Of a stretch of DNA of 35,914 nucleotides, positions 7,942 through 17,164 are shown piece after piece (position 1 is the stretch's first letter; the number at the start of each line of letters is the position of its first letter). The notes beneath the pieces are model-generated. The model was not told the DNA's origin. It worked only from the letters and a program-made list of their open reading frames with translations, and made no database searches. The stretch is from Parcubacteria group bacterium CG08_land_8_20_14_0_20_48_21 (GTDB taxonomy: Bacteria > Patescibacteriota > Patescibacteriia > UBA1544), in assembly GCA_002774425.1 (NCBI GenBank), contig PEYJ01000011.1, forward strand, positions 1-35,914. The letters run 5' to 3'. The translations under genes were made by a program, and so were the position numbers.

Positions 7942-9219
7942 TCACTGCCACTCCTTCCCCTGCCGAACCAGCAGCTCGCCTGCGCGCAGGGGTTCCGCCA
8001 TTACTTCTTTTACCACTTTTTCAATATGCATGCCTTGCGATCCTTTGAGGAGTGCCACATCCCCTTCCCGCATCCTTTTTTGTAAGAACTTTCCGGCAGC
8101 TTCCGCCGTATCAAAGCTAAAAATATGATCTTCTGGCATACCGCTCTCTTTTGCGGAAACCGCAATGCTTTTTGCTAGAGATCCAACCGTTAAGAGCAAA
8201 TTCACCCCGTGTTGTGCGACATACGCGCCTATCGCGACATGCGCTTCTTTGCTCGTCGTCCCCAATTCCAGCATGTCTCCAAGCACGGCAACTTTTCTAC
8301 TTTGTGTACCAACATGCATGTAGCTCAAAGCTTCCAGTGCGCCAAGCGTGCTTTCATACGACGCGTTATAGGTGTCGTCTATGAGCAGGGTGTTTTTGAT
8401 GCCATCCAAGAGACGCATCCGCCCTCTTGGCGGCGTGTAGTGTGCCAAGGCACCCGCGATATCAACCAAGTTCATACCCAATGCCTTTCCCACGGCCGCC
8501 GCGGCAAGCACCGGATATACTTGGTGCTTTCCCAAGAGATTATAGAGTGCCACCGGAACCGTTGCCGCTTCCGTTTGCAGTTTAAAGCGCATGGCATGGG
8601 CCTTTAAATTTTTATCCTCTCGTTCAAGCTCCAAAGCGCGAACTTCGGCATGGCCGGAGAAGCCGTAGGTCACGACCGTTGCCTTGGTTTTTTCACGCAT
8701 GGCATACACCGCTCTATCGTCAGCGTTGAGCACGGCTAGAGCGTCCTTTGCCAGATGACGCACCATAACACTTTTTTCTTTGGTAATTTTTTCCTGTGTG
8801 CCAAAAAATTCCAGGTGTACCGGCCCCACCGCAGTTACCACGCCAATGTGGCAGGGTGCCAATTCCACCAAGTACCCGATATCACCCGGCCGATCCGCAC
8901 CCATTTCTAAAACTAATACTTCGGGATACGATCGCTTTTTCCGAAGCATCAGCGCGGTTGCGCGCAGAAAAATCCCAAGCCACCGCATAGGTGATCTGCC
9001 GCCGCTTTCCGCTCCGATGATGGTCAGTGGTACACCAAATTCGTTGTTGTAGTTTTTTTGCGATCCCCGTACGCGGTAGCGTTTTCGCAAGACGAGTGTA
9101 ATTGCGTCTTTTGTTGAGGTCTTCCCAAAGGAACCGGTTACGCCAACGATAACCGGTTGATATTTTTTGAGAATTTTTTTTGCAAACCATGTAATGATTG
9201 TGCGTGTAGCGTCTTTCAT
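7942..9219 (-). CDS. murF: UDP-N-acetylmuramoyl-tripeptide--D-alanyl-D-alanine ligase
   Basis: 425 aa. GVTGSFGKTSTKDAI P-loop, NYNNEFGVPLTI, LEMGADRPGDIGYL, LIDDTYNASYES. Confidence 0.92.
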   Translation of the reverse strand: MKDATRTIITWFAKKILKKYQPVIVGVTGSFGKTSTKDAITLVLRKRYRVRGSQKNYNNEFGVPLTIIGAESGGRSPMRWLGIFLRATALMLRKKRSYPEVLVLEMGADRPGDIGYLVELAPCHIGVVTAVGPVHLEFFGTQEKITKEKSVMVRHLAKDALAVLNADDRAVYAMREKTKATVVTYGFSGHAEVRALELEREDKNLKAHAMRFKLQTEAATVPVALYNLLGKHQVYPVLAAAAVGKALGMNLVDIAGALAHYTPPRGRMRLLDGIKNTLLIDDTYNASYESTLGALEALSYMHVGTQSRKVAVLGDMLELGTTSKEAHVAIGAYVAQHGVNLLLTVGSLAKSIAVSAKESGMPEDHIFSFDTAEAAGKFLQKRMREGDVALLKGSQGMHIEKVVKEVMAEPLRAGELLVRQGKEWQ

Positions 9220-9350
9220 GTTGGTAGGTAGCTTGTTATGTAGTATACCGCATACCCCTGCGGCAGTTACAATCCTCTCTTCTCACTTTTCGTATTTTGT
9301 ACGATGCTTATACTCCACACTTGGCGCGGCACAGTGTCTGTCACACCTTC

Positions 9351-11129
9351 TTATACCGCATCAGGGGGTATTTGCCAATAGTCCACCAGATACCGGGCAA
9401 TTTCAGCAAATACGATAGTTGCCGAAGCATCGGCAAAAAGGACATTTTGCGGACGATCCAGTTTTACCAAAATAACAAATCGCGGATACGCAACGGGACC
9501 AAAACCGATGAACGTATGGATCGTACCCTCACCGTATCCTCCGGCTTGCGCGTCGGCAATTTGCGCCGTGCCTGTTTTTCCGGCAATGTAGTAACCGGGG
9601 ATTTGAGCATTTTTCGCATGACCCTTACTGACTACCGAGACGAGCATTCCGGAGAGAAGCGTTGAGGTACGCTCGGCAATGACCTGCCGCACCACTTCAG
9701 GCTCCGTGGTTTCTATTTTTCCATCGGGATGGCGCAGCTCATCTACAATGTGCGGCTTGAGTATCTTACCCCCGTTTGCGATCGCCGCATACGCGCGGAT
9801 AAGCTGCATCGGCGTAACCGTAATACCCTGTCCAAACGATGCGGTAGCCATATAAATCTCTCCTTGCCGATCAAGCGAGGTAATATTACCCTCTACCTCC
9901 GTATCAAGCTCAATGCCGGTTAGCTCGCCAAAACCAAAATCTTTCACATATTTGGAAAATGTTTCTTTTCCGGTTTTTTCTGCAACGAACACGGCGCCAG
10001 TGTTGAGCGACTTGTCCAGTACATCCACCATGGTCGCCAGGCCGTGCGTCTTTTGATCAACGTTGTGAATAGTATGTATACCAATAGCAACCGATCCCGT
10101 GTTCTCATAGGTGGTTTCCGGCGTGACGACATGCGCATCAAGACCTGCTGCCATGGTAATGGGCTTAAAAACTGATCCGGGTTCGTATGCGGTAAAAATG
10201 GCGGCATTATTGAAATAGCGAATATCTGCCACCGAGCTGTAGCCATTCGGATCGTAGCTTGGATTATTGCACAGCGCAACCACACGACCATTCTGCGGAT
10301 TCATAATCACCACAACACCACTTTCTGCGCCAAACCGCGCGATACCTTCTGCTAAAGCTTTACAGGTAAAATACTGCAGCGGCACATCTACGGTTACTAT
10401 AATGTCTCCTCCGTCGGTTCCCAATTCCGTACCCGCGCCACCCACAGATATGCGCCGTCCCGATGCATCACGTTCCGCGGTAATGACACCTATCTCTCCG
10501 GCGAGTAGCTTTTCAAAATACCCTTCCACGCCATATTGCCCGTGCGGACCCTGGTCACCCTGTCCAACAAACCCTGTAAGGTGCGCCCCAATCGCCCCCA
10601 AAGGATAGTAGCGGGATAATTCCGGCGTAAGGTACACACCTGCAATATTAAGCGCGCGCACCGCGTCCGCATCCGCTTCCTCCAAACCGTTCTGCAACGG
10701 CTCATAGGGATCGTTGGGCTTGGTAAGCTGCGCGAGAAGGATTTCGGAAGGCACACCAAGTATGAGACTCAATGCCTCTGCCGCATCCTGCGCATGCGTC
10801 ACCCCTACCTTGCTCGTATTGGTCATTTCGCGTGGAACGGTATACAAACGATATTTGGTCTTATTCATAGCAGCAGGAATGAGCGTCCCTTCCGTATCGT
10901 GAAAAAATACTTCACCGCGCTTAGGAAATATTTTTTTATACAGTTCGTGCTGACCGTTTGCAAGCGCTTCATATTTCGGGTGTTCCATGATCTGCAGGTA
11001 GGCAAGGCGCGTTACCGATACGCTCGCTAAAATCAAGAAAAAAAAGCGTGCCCATTTTGCGCGCCTATCCACAACAGATACCATTGCTTCCCGATACCTT
11101 GACATAAAATATGCTGCATCCTCAACCAA
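9351..11129 (-). CDS. ftsI: Penicillin-binding protein 2 / FtsI-like transpeptidase
   Basis: 592 aa. Motifs EPGSVFKPIT (SxxK), SLNTGA (SxN) and GKTGTAQ (KTG), in a dcw context. Confidence 0.93.
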   Translation of the reverse strand: MVEDAAYFMSRYREAMVSVVDRRAKWARFFFLILASVSVTRLAYLQIMEHPKYEALANGQHELYKKIFPKRGEVFFHDTEGTLIPAAMNKTKYRLYTVPREMTNTSKVGVTHAQDAAEALSLILGVPSEILLAQLTKPNDPYEPLQNGLEEADADAVRALNIAGVYLTPELSRYYPLGAIGAHLTGFVGQGDQGPHGQYGVEGYFEKLLAGEIGVITAERDASGRRISVGGAGTELGTDGGDIIVTVDVPLQYFTCKALAEGIARFGAESGVVVIMNPQNGRVVALCNNPSYDPNGYSSVADIRYFNNAAIFTAYEPGSVFKPITMAAGLDAHVVTPETTYENTGSVAIGIHTIHNVDQKTHGLATMVDVLDKSLNTGAVFVAEKTGKETFSKYVKDFGFGELTGIELDTEVEGNITSLDRQGEIYMATASFGQGITVTPMQLIRAYAAIANGGKILKPHIVDELRHPDGKIETTEPEVVRQVIAERTSTLLSGMLVSVVSKGHAKNAQIPGYYIAGKTGTAQIADAQAGGYGEGTIHTFIGFGPVAYPRFVILVKLDRPQNVLFADASATIVFAEIARYLVDYWQIPPDAV

Positions 11130-11151
11130 AATGACTTCTGCGCCAAGAAAC

Positions 11152-11505
11152 CTACTTTACAGCAACCACCGAATCCGGTTTCACCATATAGGAAATGGCA
11201 TCAACCGGCTCAAACGCATAGCGCTCAACCCGTTCCTGTACCGCCAATGGAATGCGCTGTTGTACAATGACAAGTTCAAGACTCTGATGTTCTTCACGCA
11301 AGTGGCTTATTTGGGCTTCCAACTGTTCCCGGTGATAGCCGCGCGTTGCAAGTGCGTTACTTTGGAGCAGGTACGCAAGCACACTGATACTGCAGCATAC
11401 TACAAGCGCACTGATGGCTTGCTTGTGCGAGAATCCTGTGATCGACCATCGCCTGTGCGATGCGGCTTTGCGATATGCGGTTGTCGTACAGCAGACAAGG
11501 GACAT
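11152..11505 (-). CDS. FtsL-like small bitopic division protein
   Basis: 117 aa. Single TM followed by a coiled coil, positioned between rsmH and ftsI. Confidence 0.65.
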   Translation of the reverse strand: MSLVCCTTTAYRKAASHRRWSITGFSHKQAISALVVCCSISVLAYLLQSNALATRGYHREQLEAQISHLREEHQSLELVIVQQRIPLAVQERVERYAFEPVDAISYMVKPDSVVAVK

Positions 11506-11508
11506 ATA

Positions 11509-12447
11509 TTAGTATTTTTCCACAGCGCGCAATTTTGCACTGCGCGATCTCGGGTTATGGTGCAGTTCTTGAGGAGTTGGCACAAGCGGTTTTTTGGTAA
11601 GTAGCGCGAGTGACGGTGTGTGTGTGCAGCGACATTCGGGAAGTTCGGGCGGACAGATGCAGTTCTGGCTTTCCGTTTTAAAGAAATTTTTAACAATGCG
11701 ATCTTCCAATGAATGGAACGAGATTACGGCAAGACGTCCGTGAGGCGCCAACAGCTCAACCGCTTGAGGCAAAACTTCGCGCAGCGCGTCAAGTTCATCA
11801 TTCACCGCGATGCGCAACGCCTGAAAGGTGCGCGTTGCGGGATGTAATCCTTTCCGCCAAAACTTCTTCGGGATGCTTTCGGCAACAACCGTTGCCAGAT
11901 CACGCGTTCGGGTAAAGGCTTTCTCTTTTCTCCTGGCAACAATATTTTTAGCGATGCGCTTCGCCCACCGCTCTTCCCCATAGTCGCGGATTATCGCCGC
12001 AAGATCAGCTTCGCGAGTTGCTGCGAGCAGGTCTTTCGCCGTTACGCCTTCTTTCGGGTTAAAGCGCATATCTAAAGGACCGTCGTTGCGAAAGCTCAAT
12101 CCCCGTTCCGGATCGTCGACCATGCGTGATGAAATACCCAAATCCAGCACCATGCCTTGCACGCGGTTGATACCACAATCTTTTGCGAGTTTTTTCAGAT
12201 TGCGAAATGAATCGTGTGCAAAGATAAAGCGATACTCTGCAGCCCCATCGCTCCGCAGACGTTGGCGCACCACATCAGCCAACTGCGCATCCGTATCTAT
12301 GCCAAGCACGCGCCCGCTGGGCGCGCTTCGCCGCAAGATTTCCAGCGTATGCCCACCTTCACCCAATGTCCCGTCAATGTAAGTTCCCGACGGTTGCGGG
12401 TTGAGTAATTCCATCACTTCCTGTAAAAGAACCGGGATGTGCGTCAT
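11509..12447 (-). CDS. rsmH: 16S rRNA (cytosine(1402)-N(4))-methyltransferase
   Basis: 312 aa. HIPVLLQEVMELLNPQPSGTYIDGTLGEGGHT, MVLDLGISSRMVDDPERGLSFRNDGPLDMRF, RLAVISFHSLEDRIVKNFF. Confidence 0.97.
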   Translation of the reverse strand: MTHIPVLLQEVMELLNPQPSGTYIDGTLGEGGHTLEILRRSAPSGRVLGIDTDAQLADVVRQRLRSDGAAEYRFIFAHDSFRNLKKLAKDCGINRVQGMVLDLGISSRMVDDPERGLSFRNDGPLDMRFNPKEGVTAKDLLAATREADLAAIIRDYGEERWAKRIAKNIVARRKEKAFTRTRDLATVVAESIPKKFWRKGLHPATRTFQALRIAVNDELDALREVLPQAVELLAPHGRLAVISFHSLEDRIVKNFFKTESQNCICPPELPECRCTHTPSLALLTKKPLVPTPQELHHNPRSRSAKLRAVEKY

Positions 12448-12875
12448 ACGCCAAGCTCGCCAAGAGCTTCGGCGATATCGGAGCTTGATTTTTCCGTTCC
12501 TTGCTTATACGTTTGCCATATCGCATCGTCCCAAATTTCCAAACGGCTCAAGAGTCCGGTAACGACCACTTTTTTTCCAATCTGTGCGTAGCTACGCAGG
12601 TATTCCGGAACACTAATCCTCCCCTGCTTATCCAGTACAACATCCATGGCTCCGGCGAGCATCAGCCGCGCAAACGCGCGGGTGTTCGCTTTGCCAATCG
12701 GCAACTCCGCCAATTTTTTTGCAAGTTTGTCCCATTCGTTTTTTGTGTAGAGAAACAGGCAATTATCAAGTCCTCTCGTTACGACCGCTCCTTTTTTCAA
12801 GGCAACGCGAAATTTTGTCGGAATGGCAAGACGACCTTTCTCATCAATAGCATGACTGTATTCCCCTATGAACAT
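12444..12875 (-). CDS. mraZ: Division/cell wall cluster transcriptional regulator MraZ
   Basis: 143 aa. MFIGEYSHAIDEKGRLAIPTKFR and DKQGRISVPEYLRSYAQI. Confidence 0.96.
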   Translation of the reverse strand: MFIGEYSHAIDEKGRLAIPTKFRVALKKGAVVTRGLDNCLFLYTKNEWDKLAKKLAELPIGKANTRAFARLMLAGAMDVVLDKQGRISVPEYLRSYAQIGKKVVVTGLLSRLEIWDDAIWQTYKQGTEKSSSDIAEALGELGV

Positions 12876-12896
12876 ACGATAAAACGGTAAAAGACA

Positions 12897-13030
12897 TGGG
12901 GACGCTTCTCGTTCGGCACGTATTTGGTTTTGGTGTGGTGTTGCGGCACGACTTTATTTTTACAAGCTCCGAGCATGGGAAAAACAGAGCTTGGTGGGCA
13001 GGGATTTTAAAAAGGCCGAACGAGAAGCGA
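12897..13030 (-). promoter_or_regulatory. Candidate structured 5' leader of mraZ
   Basis: 15-bp perfect inverted repeat 12903-12917 / 13015-13029 (cgcttctcgttcggc / gccgaacgagaagcg) enclosing a smaller aagctc/gagctt stem. Confidence 0.5.
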
Positions 13031-13052
13031 TGTCCTATGGATTTTTGAGTTA

Positions 13053-13102
13053 TCCACCACTTTTCCCCACTTTTAACCCTTTTACTCCATACTACTCCAC
13101 TT
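13053..13102 (-). promoter_or_regulatory. Putative MraZ operator: five 10-bp phased repeats
   Basis: Minus strand AAGTGGAGTA GTATGGAGTA AAAGGGTTAA AAGTGGGGAA AAGTGGTGGA, upstream of mraZ. Confidence 0.7.
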
Positions 13103-13171
13103 GAGTCCAAAAGTCAACTCTGGGTATCCACAGCACGCAAAGGTTGACGTTAATTGCACAAAATAAAAAGT

Positions 13172-13198
13172 TCCCCGCCGGCCGAAGCAGGCGGGGGA
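13172..13198 (-). terminator. Intrinsic terminator
   Basis: Minus strand ccccgcctgcttcggccggcgggg followed by aactttttatttt. Confidence 0.7.
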
Positions 13199-13400
13199 TA
13201 AATGAACGTAATGGGTCGACTACAGGAGCCGACAAAACCACGTGGGACCCAAGGAGGGGCAGCCGCGGGTCTCTTTCCAGTACCCGGCGATGATGATCAA
13301 TACCACCGGCAGAACCTATAAAATGTATCCCGTGTTGGACTCCTCACCATCTGGGGTTTTGAGGCACCCTCATGGCACCTCGTTGTACGCTACGCTACAC
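13172..13400 (-). ncRNA. Candidate structured ncRNA or long structured 3' UTR, unassigned
   Basis: Several local stems (e.g. gaggtgcc/ggtgcctc, ccggtggt/atcgccgg, cctca/tgagg) ending in the 13172-13198 terminator. Not recognised as RNase P, tmRNA or SRP RNA. Confidence 0.4.
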
Positions 13401-13402
13401 CT

Positions 13403-13873
13403 TTATTGTGTTTTTATCAATTCTTTTGATTGGGTAATATTTGGCGGTTTGCCATACACTGCCCGAAGATTTTTGTAGCTCCCCGGTTTTTTGCGAATGC
13501 CTTTTGCGATCAGTGTTCTCATACGCTGCTGTATCTCGCGCCGCCCAACCGGTTCTTCCGTTTTCGGCAGTGGCACGCCGACTACCGGAATATGCAAACT
13601 ATAGGCAAGCGCGGAAGCCACCACAATTCCTAAACGTACTGCGGTAAACGACCCGGGACCTTGTGCTACGATAATACCTCCAAGCTGATGAAACGACAGG
13701 GAATTTTTTTTAAGGAAACGTTGCAAAAACGGCACCAGTGCATCTCCGCCGTGAAACTGCACTTTTTTGTAGGTAAAGTTCACAAGTTCACCCGGGGACT
13801 GGAAACTGCCCGCAATAATATAGGAAGGCAAGGTAGTATCCAGCAGCAAGTTTGTGTCTTTATGGGTTCTCAT
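13403..13873 (-). CDS. tsaB: tRNA threonylcarbamoyladenosine biosynthesis protein TsaB-like
   Basis: Start MRTHKDTNLLLDTT; FHQLGGIIVAQGPGSFTAVRLGIVVASALAYSLHIPVVGV. The ORF track extends to 13981, overlapping the HAD gene. Confidence 0.85.
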   Translation of the reverse strand: MRTHKDTNLLLDTTLPSYIIAGSFQSPGELVNFTYKKVQFHGGDALVPFLQRFLKKNSLSFHQLGGIIVAQGPGSFTAVRLGIVVASALAYSLHIPVVGVPLPKTEEPVGRREIQQRMRTLIAKGIRKKPGSYKNLRAVYGKPPNITQSKELIKTQ

Positions 13874-14315
13874 AGGCAAGACGTTCAAGCGCCTGCGGCA
13901 GCTCTTTGACCGAATGCAGGCATGTAACTGCGCCGCGTGCCATAAACCATCCTTTGGTATACGCATCGTTTGCCACCGCAAGAAACTTCAAACCGTTGCG
14001 CTGTGCGGCTTCAAGGTCAATAATGCCATCCCCAATCAAAACACCTTCGGCGGGAGGTAATGCATAGCGTTCAAGTAAATCCGCAACAACTCTTATTTTA
14101 TTTTCAGGTCCTCCTAAAATTTCGGTAAAGTAGCTTGCAATTTTGTAACGCTCTGCAGACATCCGCAGCACGTCGGTTGAGATCGCCGAGGCCATAAATA
14201 GCTGGTAGTGCAAGGCAAGCGGCTTGAGAAGATCCCGCGCGCCTGATACCAGCTTTTCCGGAATGCCGATAGTTGCCAAAACCCCGCTAAAATCAAATAT
14301 GAGATAATGTATCAT
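13860..14315 (-). CDS. HAD-family hydrolase
   Basis: 151 aa. MIHYLIFDFSGVLA, GGPENKIRVVADLLERYALPPAEGVLIGDGIIDLEAAQRNGLKFLAVAN. Confidence 0.85.
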   Translation of the reverse strand: MIHYLIFDFSGVLATIGIPEKLVSGARDLLKPLALHYQLFMASAISTDVLRMSAERYKIASYFTEILGGPENKIRVVADLLERYALPPAEGVLIGDGIIDLEAAQRNGLKFLAVANDAYTKGWFMARGAVTCLHSVKELPQALERLAYENP

Positions 14316-14937
14316 TGTTTTTTCTTGTTACGGTGTCAATGACCACAATATGTTTTGACTCAAAAATTGCATAGAGAAATCTATCCGTCACCTCGCGCCG
14401 ATAGAGAAACTCTTTGCGACCCATAATCGTATAGCGCAACGGCGTGTTGAAAAGGCGTTCAAAATGTTCAATGGTTTCTTTCAGTTTTTTCTTGCTCACC
14501 GTTCCCACAATCAGCATATCGGTTGCCGCTCGTTCATCACCCGTAAAAAACCCCGCAAGCGTGAGATAGACAATACTACCCAGTTTCTGCACTTGCGCGA
14601 TGAATGTCCGCTCTATCAGCGTATAATCCTTTATGAATAGTGAGCGGAGATCGGCATACAGCGGATGCGCTGCATTGCCCCGATACACCTTCTCTTTTAT
14701 AATTCTGCTTGCAGCTACCGATGATCCAGTGCCTCCCTGCGTACTGATTGCAGTAAGACGCAGATCGGTTTCCAGCAGCTTCAGACGGAACAGCAACGCT
14801 ATTTCTTTTGCAAGCTCTGTGGTCGACGCCCCGAAAAATTCCTTGATATCGGATGGCGCGTACCACTCTTTAGTATGTGTCAGAAAAAAATGGAGCAGTT
14901 GTACGCGCAGTGATGAATCGAAAAGTTTTTCAAGCAT
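14293..14937 (-). CDS. Winged-helix regulator-like protein with possible degenerate nucleotidyltransferase region
   Basis: 214 aa. N-terminal wHTH (LRVQLLHFFLTHTKEWYAPSDIKEFFGASTTELAKEI); C-terminal GDERAATDMLIVGTVSKKKLKETIEHFE. Confidence 0.55.
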   Translation of the reverse strand: MLEKLFDSSLRVQLLHFFLTHTKEWYAPSDIKEFFGASTTELAKEIALLFRLKLLETDLRLTAISTQGGTGSSVAASRIIKEKVYRGNAAHPLYADLRSLFIKDYTLIERTFIAQVQKLGSIVYLTLAGFFTGDERAATDMLIVGTVSKKKLKETIEHFERLFNTPLRYTIMGRKEFLYRREVTDRFLYAIFESKHIVVIDTVTRKNNDTLSHI

Positions 14938-15020
14938 AGATTTTCATGGATTTCCCTTGTACTGATGCATAGAGTATACTAAAAATATATCATGGAAGCA
15001 ATGTTACTTAATCTCGCAGT

Positions 15021-17069
15021 ATGATGCGTCCTTACGGTGAAAAAGTCTATGTACCGCAATTTTCCGATGTTTCCGTCACGACGCGGGTACTCCCACTTGG
15101 TACGGAACGGAAAAATGGAGGGTGCGTTTTTGGCATGGCTATGGATACCGTACAGCCACAACTTTTAGCAGTGTTCTCCGAAATTTTTTCGTCTTTTGCC
15201 GCCGCAATACAGTCATACGGAGATATTTCCGCAAGAGTTGATAGAGAAACCGTGATTGCCGAAGCACTCCAAAACGCAAATGACGATTTCTTTGCAGCAG
15301 TGGAGCATGGACGCATCATACTCCACCACAAAAACATGCATCTCTTATTGGGCATAGCGCTGCTTGATACGCGTCCTGTACAGGTATTTTTTTCAGGAAC
15401 CGGAGATCTCACTGTATGGACGGGCGATGGTGCTAACATGCACACCGGCAGCGAACTCATCGCTACGTCGTTTACGGAAAACGGCACCGAGCCTTTTGCG
15501 CAGATGGATATCGGCAACATCCCTCCGCATCATGTGATCATCATTTCTACCTCCGATCTGTTTACCCACCTCCCTCCACAGGTACTCGCGCAGCAGATGC
15601 GCATCGCTTCCCCCGCAATTGCGCTGGAACAATGTCATAACTACCTCCAGAGCAAACATGCGCCGCACGCGCTCCCCATACTCCTCATTACGACTCCAGA
15701 TGCAGCGAGTAGCACGCCCTCACCATCTCCCGCAGCGTCCCGCATATCCCTTCAACAAACCATGCGGGCAGTGCGTGCGGCAATCAGGGTATGCGCAACT
15801 TTCGGAAAACGTGCAGGGCAGCGCCTGTTGCATCGTAACCATGCAACAAAAAAATCAGCAACAACGCTTGCTCCCGCTTTTCCGACACTCGTGCAAAAAG
15901 GCATTCAAAAAAGTATGGCGGGATTTCGACGGTTCTCTATAGTCCAACGCACACTCTTGAGTATATGTGCCGCACTTGTACTCATCCTGTTGTTGAATTT
16001 GGGTACACACACATCGCAAAAAATACAGGATGCGCGCGATCAACTCTTTACTGATCTGCAGGCGCAAATCGCGCAACATCAAGAATCAGCGCAAGCCGCG
16101 CGCATTTACGGCAATGAGCAGGAAGCGTTGGCGAACGTTAAACAAGCGCTTATGCTGACAAAACAGCTTCCTACCGTAACCGCAGAACAGCAAACCTACA
16201 AAGCCGAAACCGATCAGCACCTTACCAAAATACTGCATGATCTTCAACACGTTTTTACGGTAAACAATCCTACACTCCTTTTTGATTTTTCAGGCGATGG
16301 TTTCTATGGACTCGCTCGCCCTAACCTCTTGGTACGCATTGATGAGGAGTTTGTGGTTTACGACCCATCTTATGAGGCGTTGTGGCGCATAGCATTTGCT
16401 ACAACGTCCGTACCCCAACGCACGGTCGTACCCTCGGTATACGCACTTGTTGCTGACGATGCGCGTATACTGGCAATAAGTTCGGAAAATGGCACGGCAC
16501 ACATTTTGAATATCGCCACTGACGGTACTCGTACAACGCTTGGAGAAACAACTATCATTCCGCCAACTCCGCAAGGTTTCGCGATGTACCATAACAACCT
16601 CTATCTTCTTGATGCTGAAAAGGCGCAACTGTATAAAATGTTCGTAAGCGCACAAGGATTGGGCGTATCTTCCCCTTGGCTCCAAGAACACTACGACACG
16701 CTTGCAGAAACGAACAGTATTGCCATAGACGGCGATATTTATTTCGCTACTGCCAAAACGCTGGTAAAATATACGCGGGGTACACAAGCGTCATTTACCT
16801 TCACGCAAGAGTATATTGACCCGCCGTTGCAAGGCATGAAACAAGTAAAAACCGAGCGAGAGAGCGACTCCCTCTACCTTTTGGAAGCTGCGGGAAAGCG
16901 GCTCATCATACTCACAAAAAAGGGGGTTTTAGAAGCCCAATATCTGTTCAATAATCGGATAGTGCATGCTTTTGCGCTAGATGAAGCATCCCGCAAGGGA
17001 TATGTGCTTATAGACCATGGCCTGTATGCGTTTCCATTGGATCATCTCAAAACAAAAAGTGAGGAGTAA
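15021..17069 (+). CDS. Membrane protein with PP2C-like N-terminal region and predicted extracytoplasmic beta-propeller
   Basis: 682 aa. VFFSGTGDLTVWTGDG...HHVIIISTSDLFTHLP region, one TM (LLSICAALVLILLLNLG), then repetitive beta-rich segments. Confidence 0.55.
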   Translation: MMRPYGEKVYVPQFSDVSVTTRVLPLGTERKNGGCVFGMAMDTVQPQLLAVFSEIFSSFAAAIQSYGDISARVDRETVIAEALQNANDDFFAAVEHGRIILHHKNMHLLLGIALLDTRPVQVFFSGTGDLTVWTGDGANMHTGSELIATSFTENGTEPFAQMDIGNIPPHHVIIISTSDLFTHLPPQVLAQQMRIASPAIALEQCHNYLQSKHAPHALPILLITTPDAASSTPSPSPAASRISLQQTMRAVRAAIRVCATFGKRAGQRLLHRNHATKKSATTLAPAFPTLVQKGIQKSMAGFRRFSIVQRTLLSICAALVLILLLNLGTHTSQKIQDARDQLFTDLQAQIAQHQESAQAARIYGNEQEALANVKQALMLTKQLPTVTAEQQTYKAETDQHLTKILHDLQHVFTVNNPTLLFDFSGDGFYGLARPNLLVRIDEEFVVYDPSYEALWRIAFATTSVPQRTVVPSVYALVADDARILAISSENGTAHILNIATDGTRTTLGETTIIPPTPQGFAMYHNNLYLLDAEKAQLYKMFVSAQGLGVSSPWLQEHYDTLAETNSIAIDGDIYFATAKTLVKYTRGTQASFTFTQEYIDPPLQGMKQVKTERESDSLYLLEAAGKRLIILTKKGVLEAQYLFNNRIVHAFALDEASRKGYVLIDHGLYAFPLDHLKTKSEE

Positions 17070-17093
17070 GGAGAAGTACGGGAGAAAAGAAAA

Positions 17094-17122
17094 AACCGCA
17101 CAGCGTTAAGGCGTTAGCGGTT
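17094..17122 (-). terminator. Probable terminator of the small ORF at 17165-17437
   Basis: aaccgc/gcggtt stem; on the minus strand it is followed by ttttttcttttc. Confidence 0.45.
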
Positions 17123-17164
17123 GATGTGCCAATGTCATAGCTATATGTAACCCCTCTCTTTTCC

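Noticed and set aside
13172-13400. RNase P, tmRNA, SRP or 6S RNA
   Set aside because: None of the landmark sequences I know for these RNAs (e.g. GAGGAAAGUCC, SRP GGAAGCAGCC, tmRNA tRNA-like ends) are visible.
13242-13478. Plus-strand 78-aa ORF GPKEGQPRVSFQYPAMM...
   Set aside because: GTG start, no upstream coding context, overlaps tsaB, and lies in the candidate RNA region. Coding status not excluded but unsupported.
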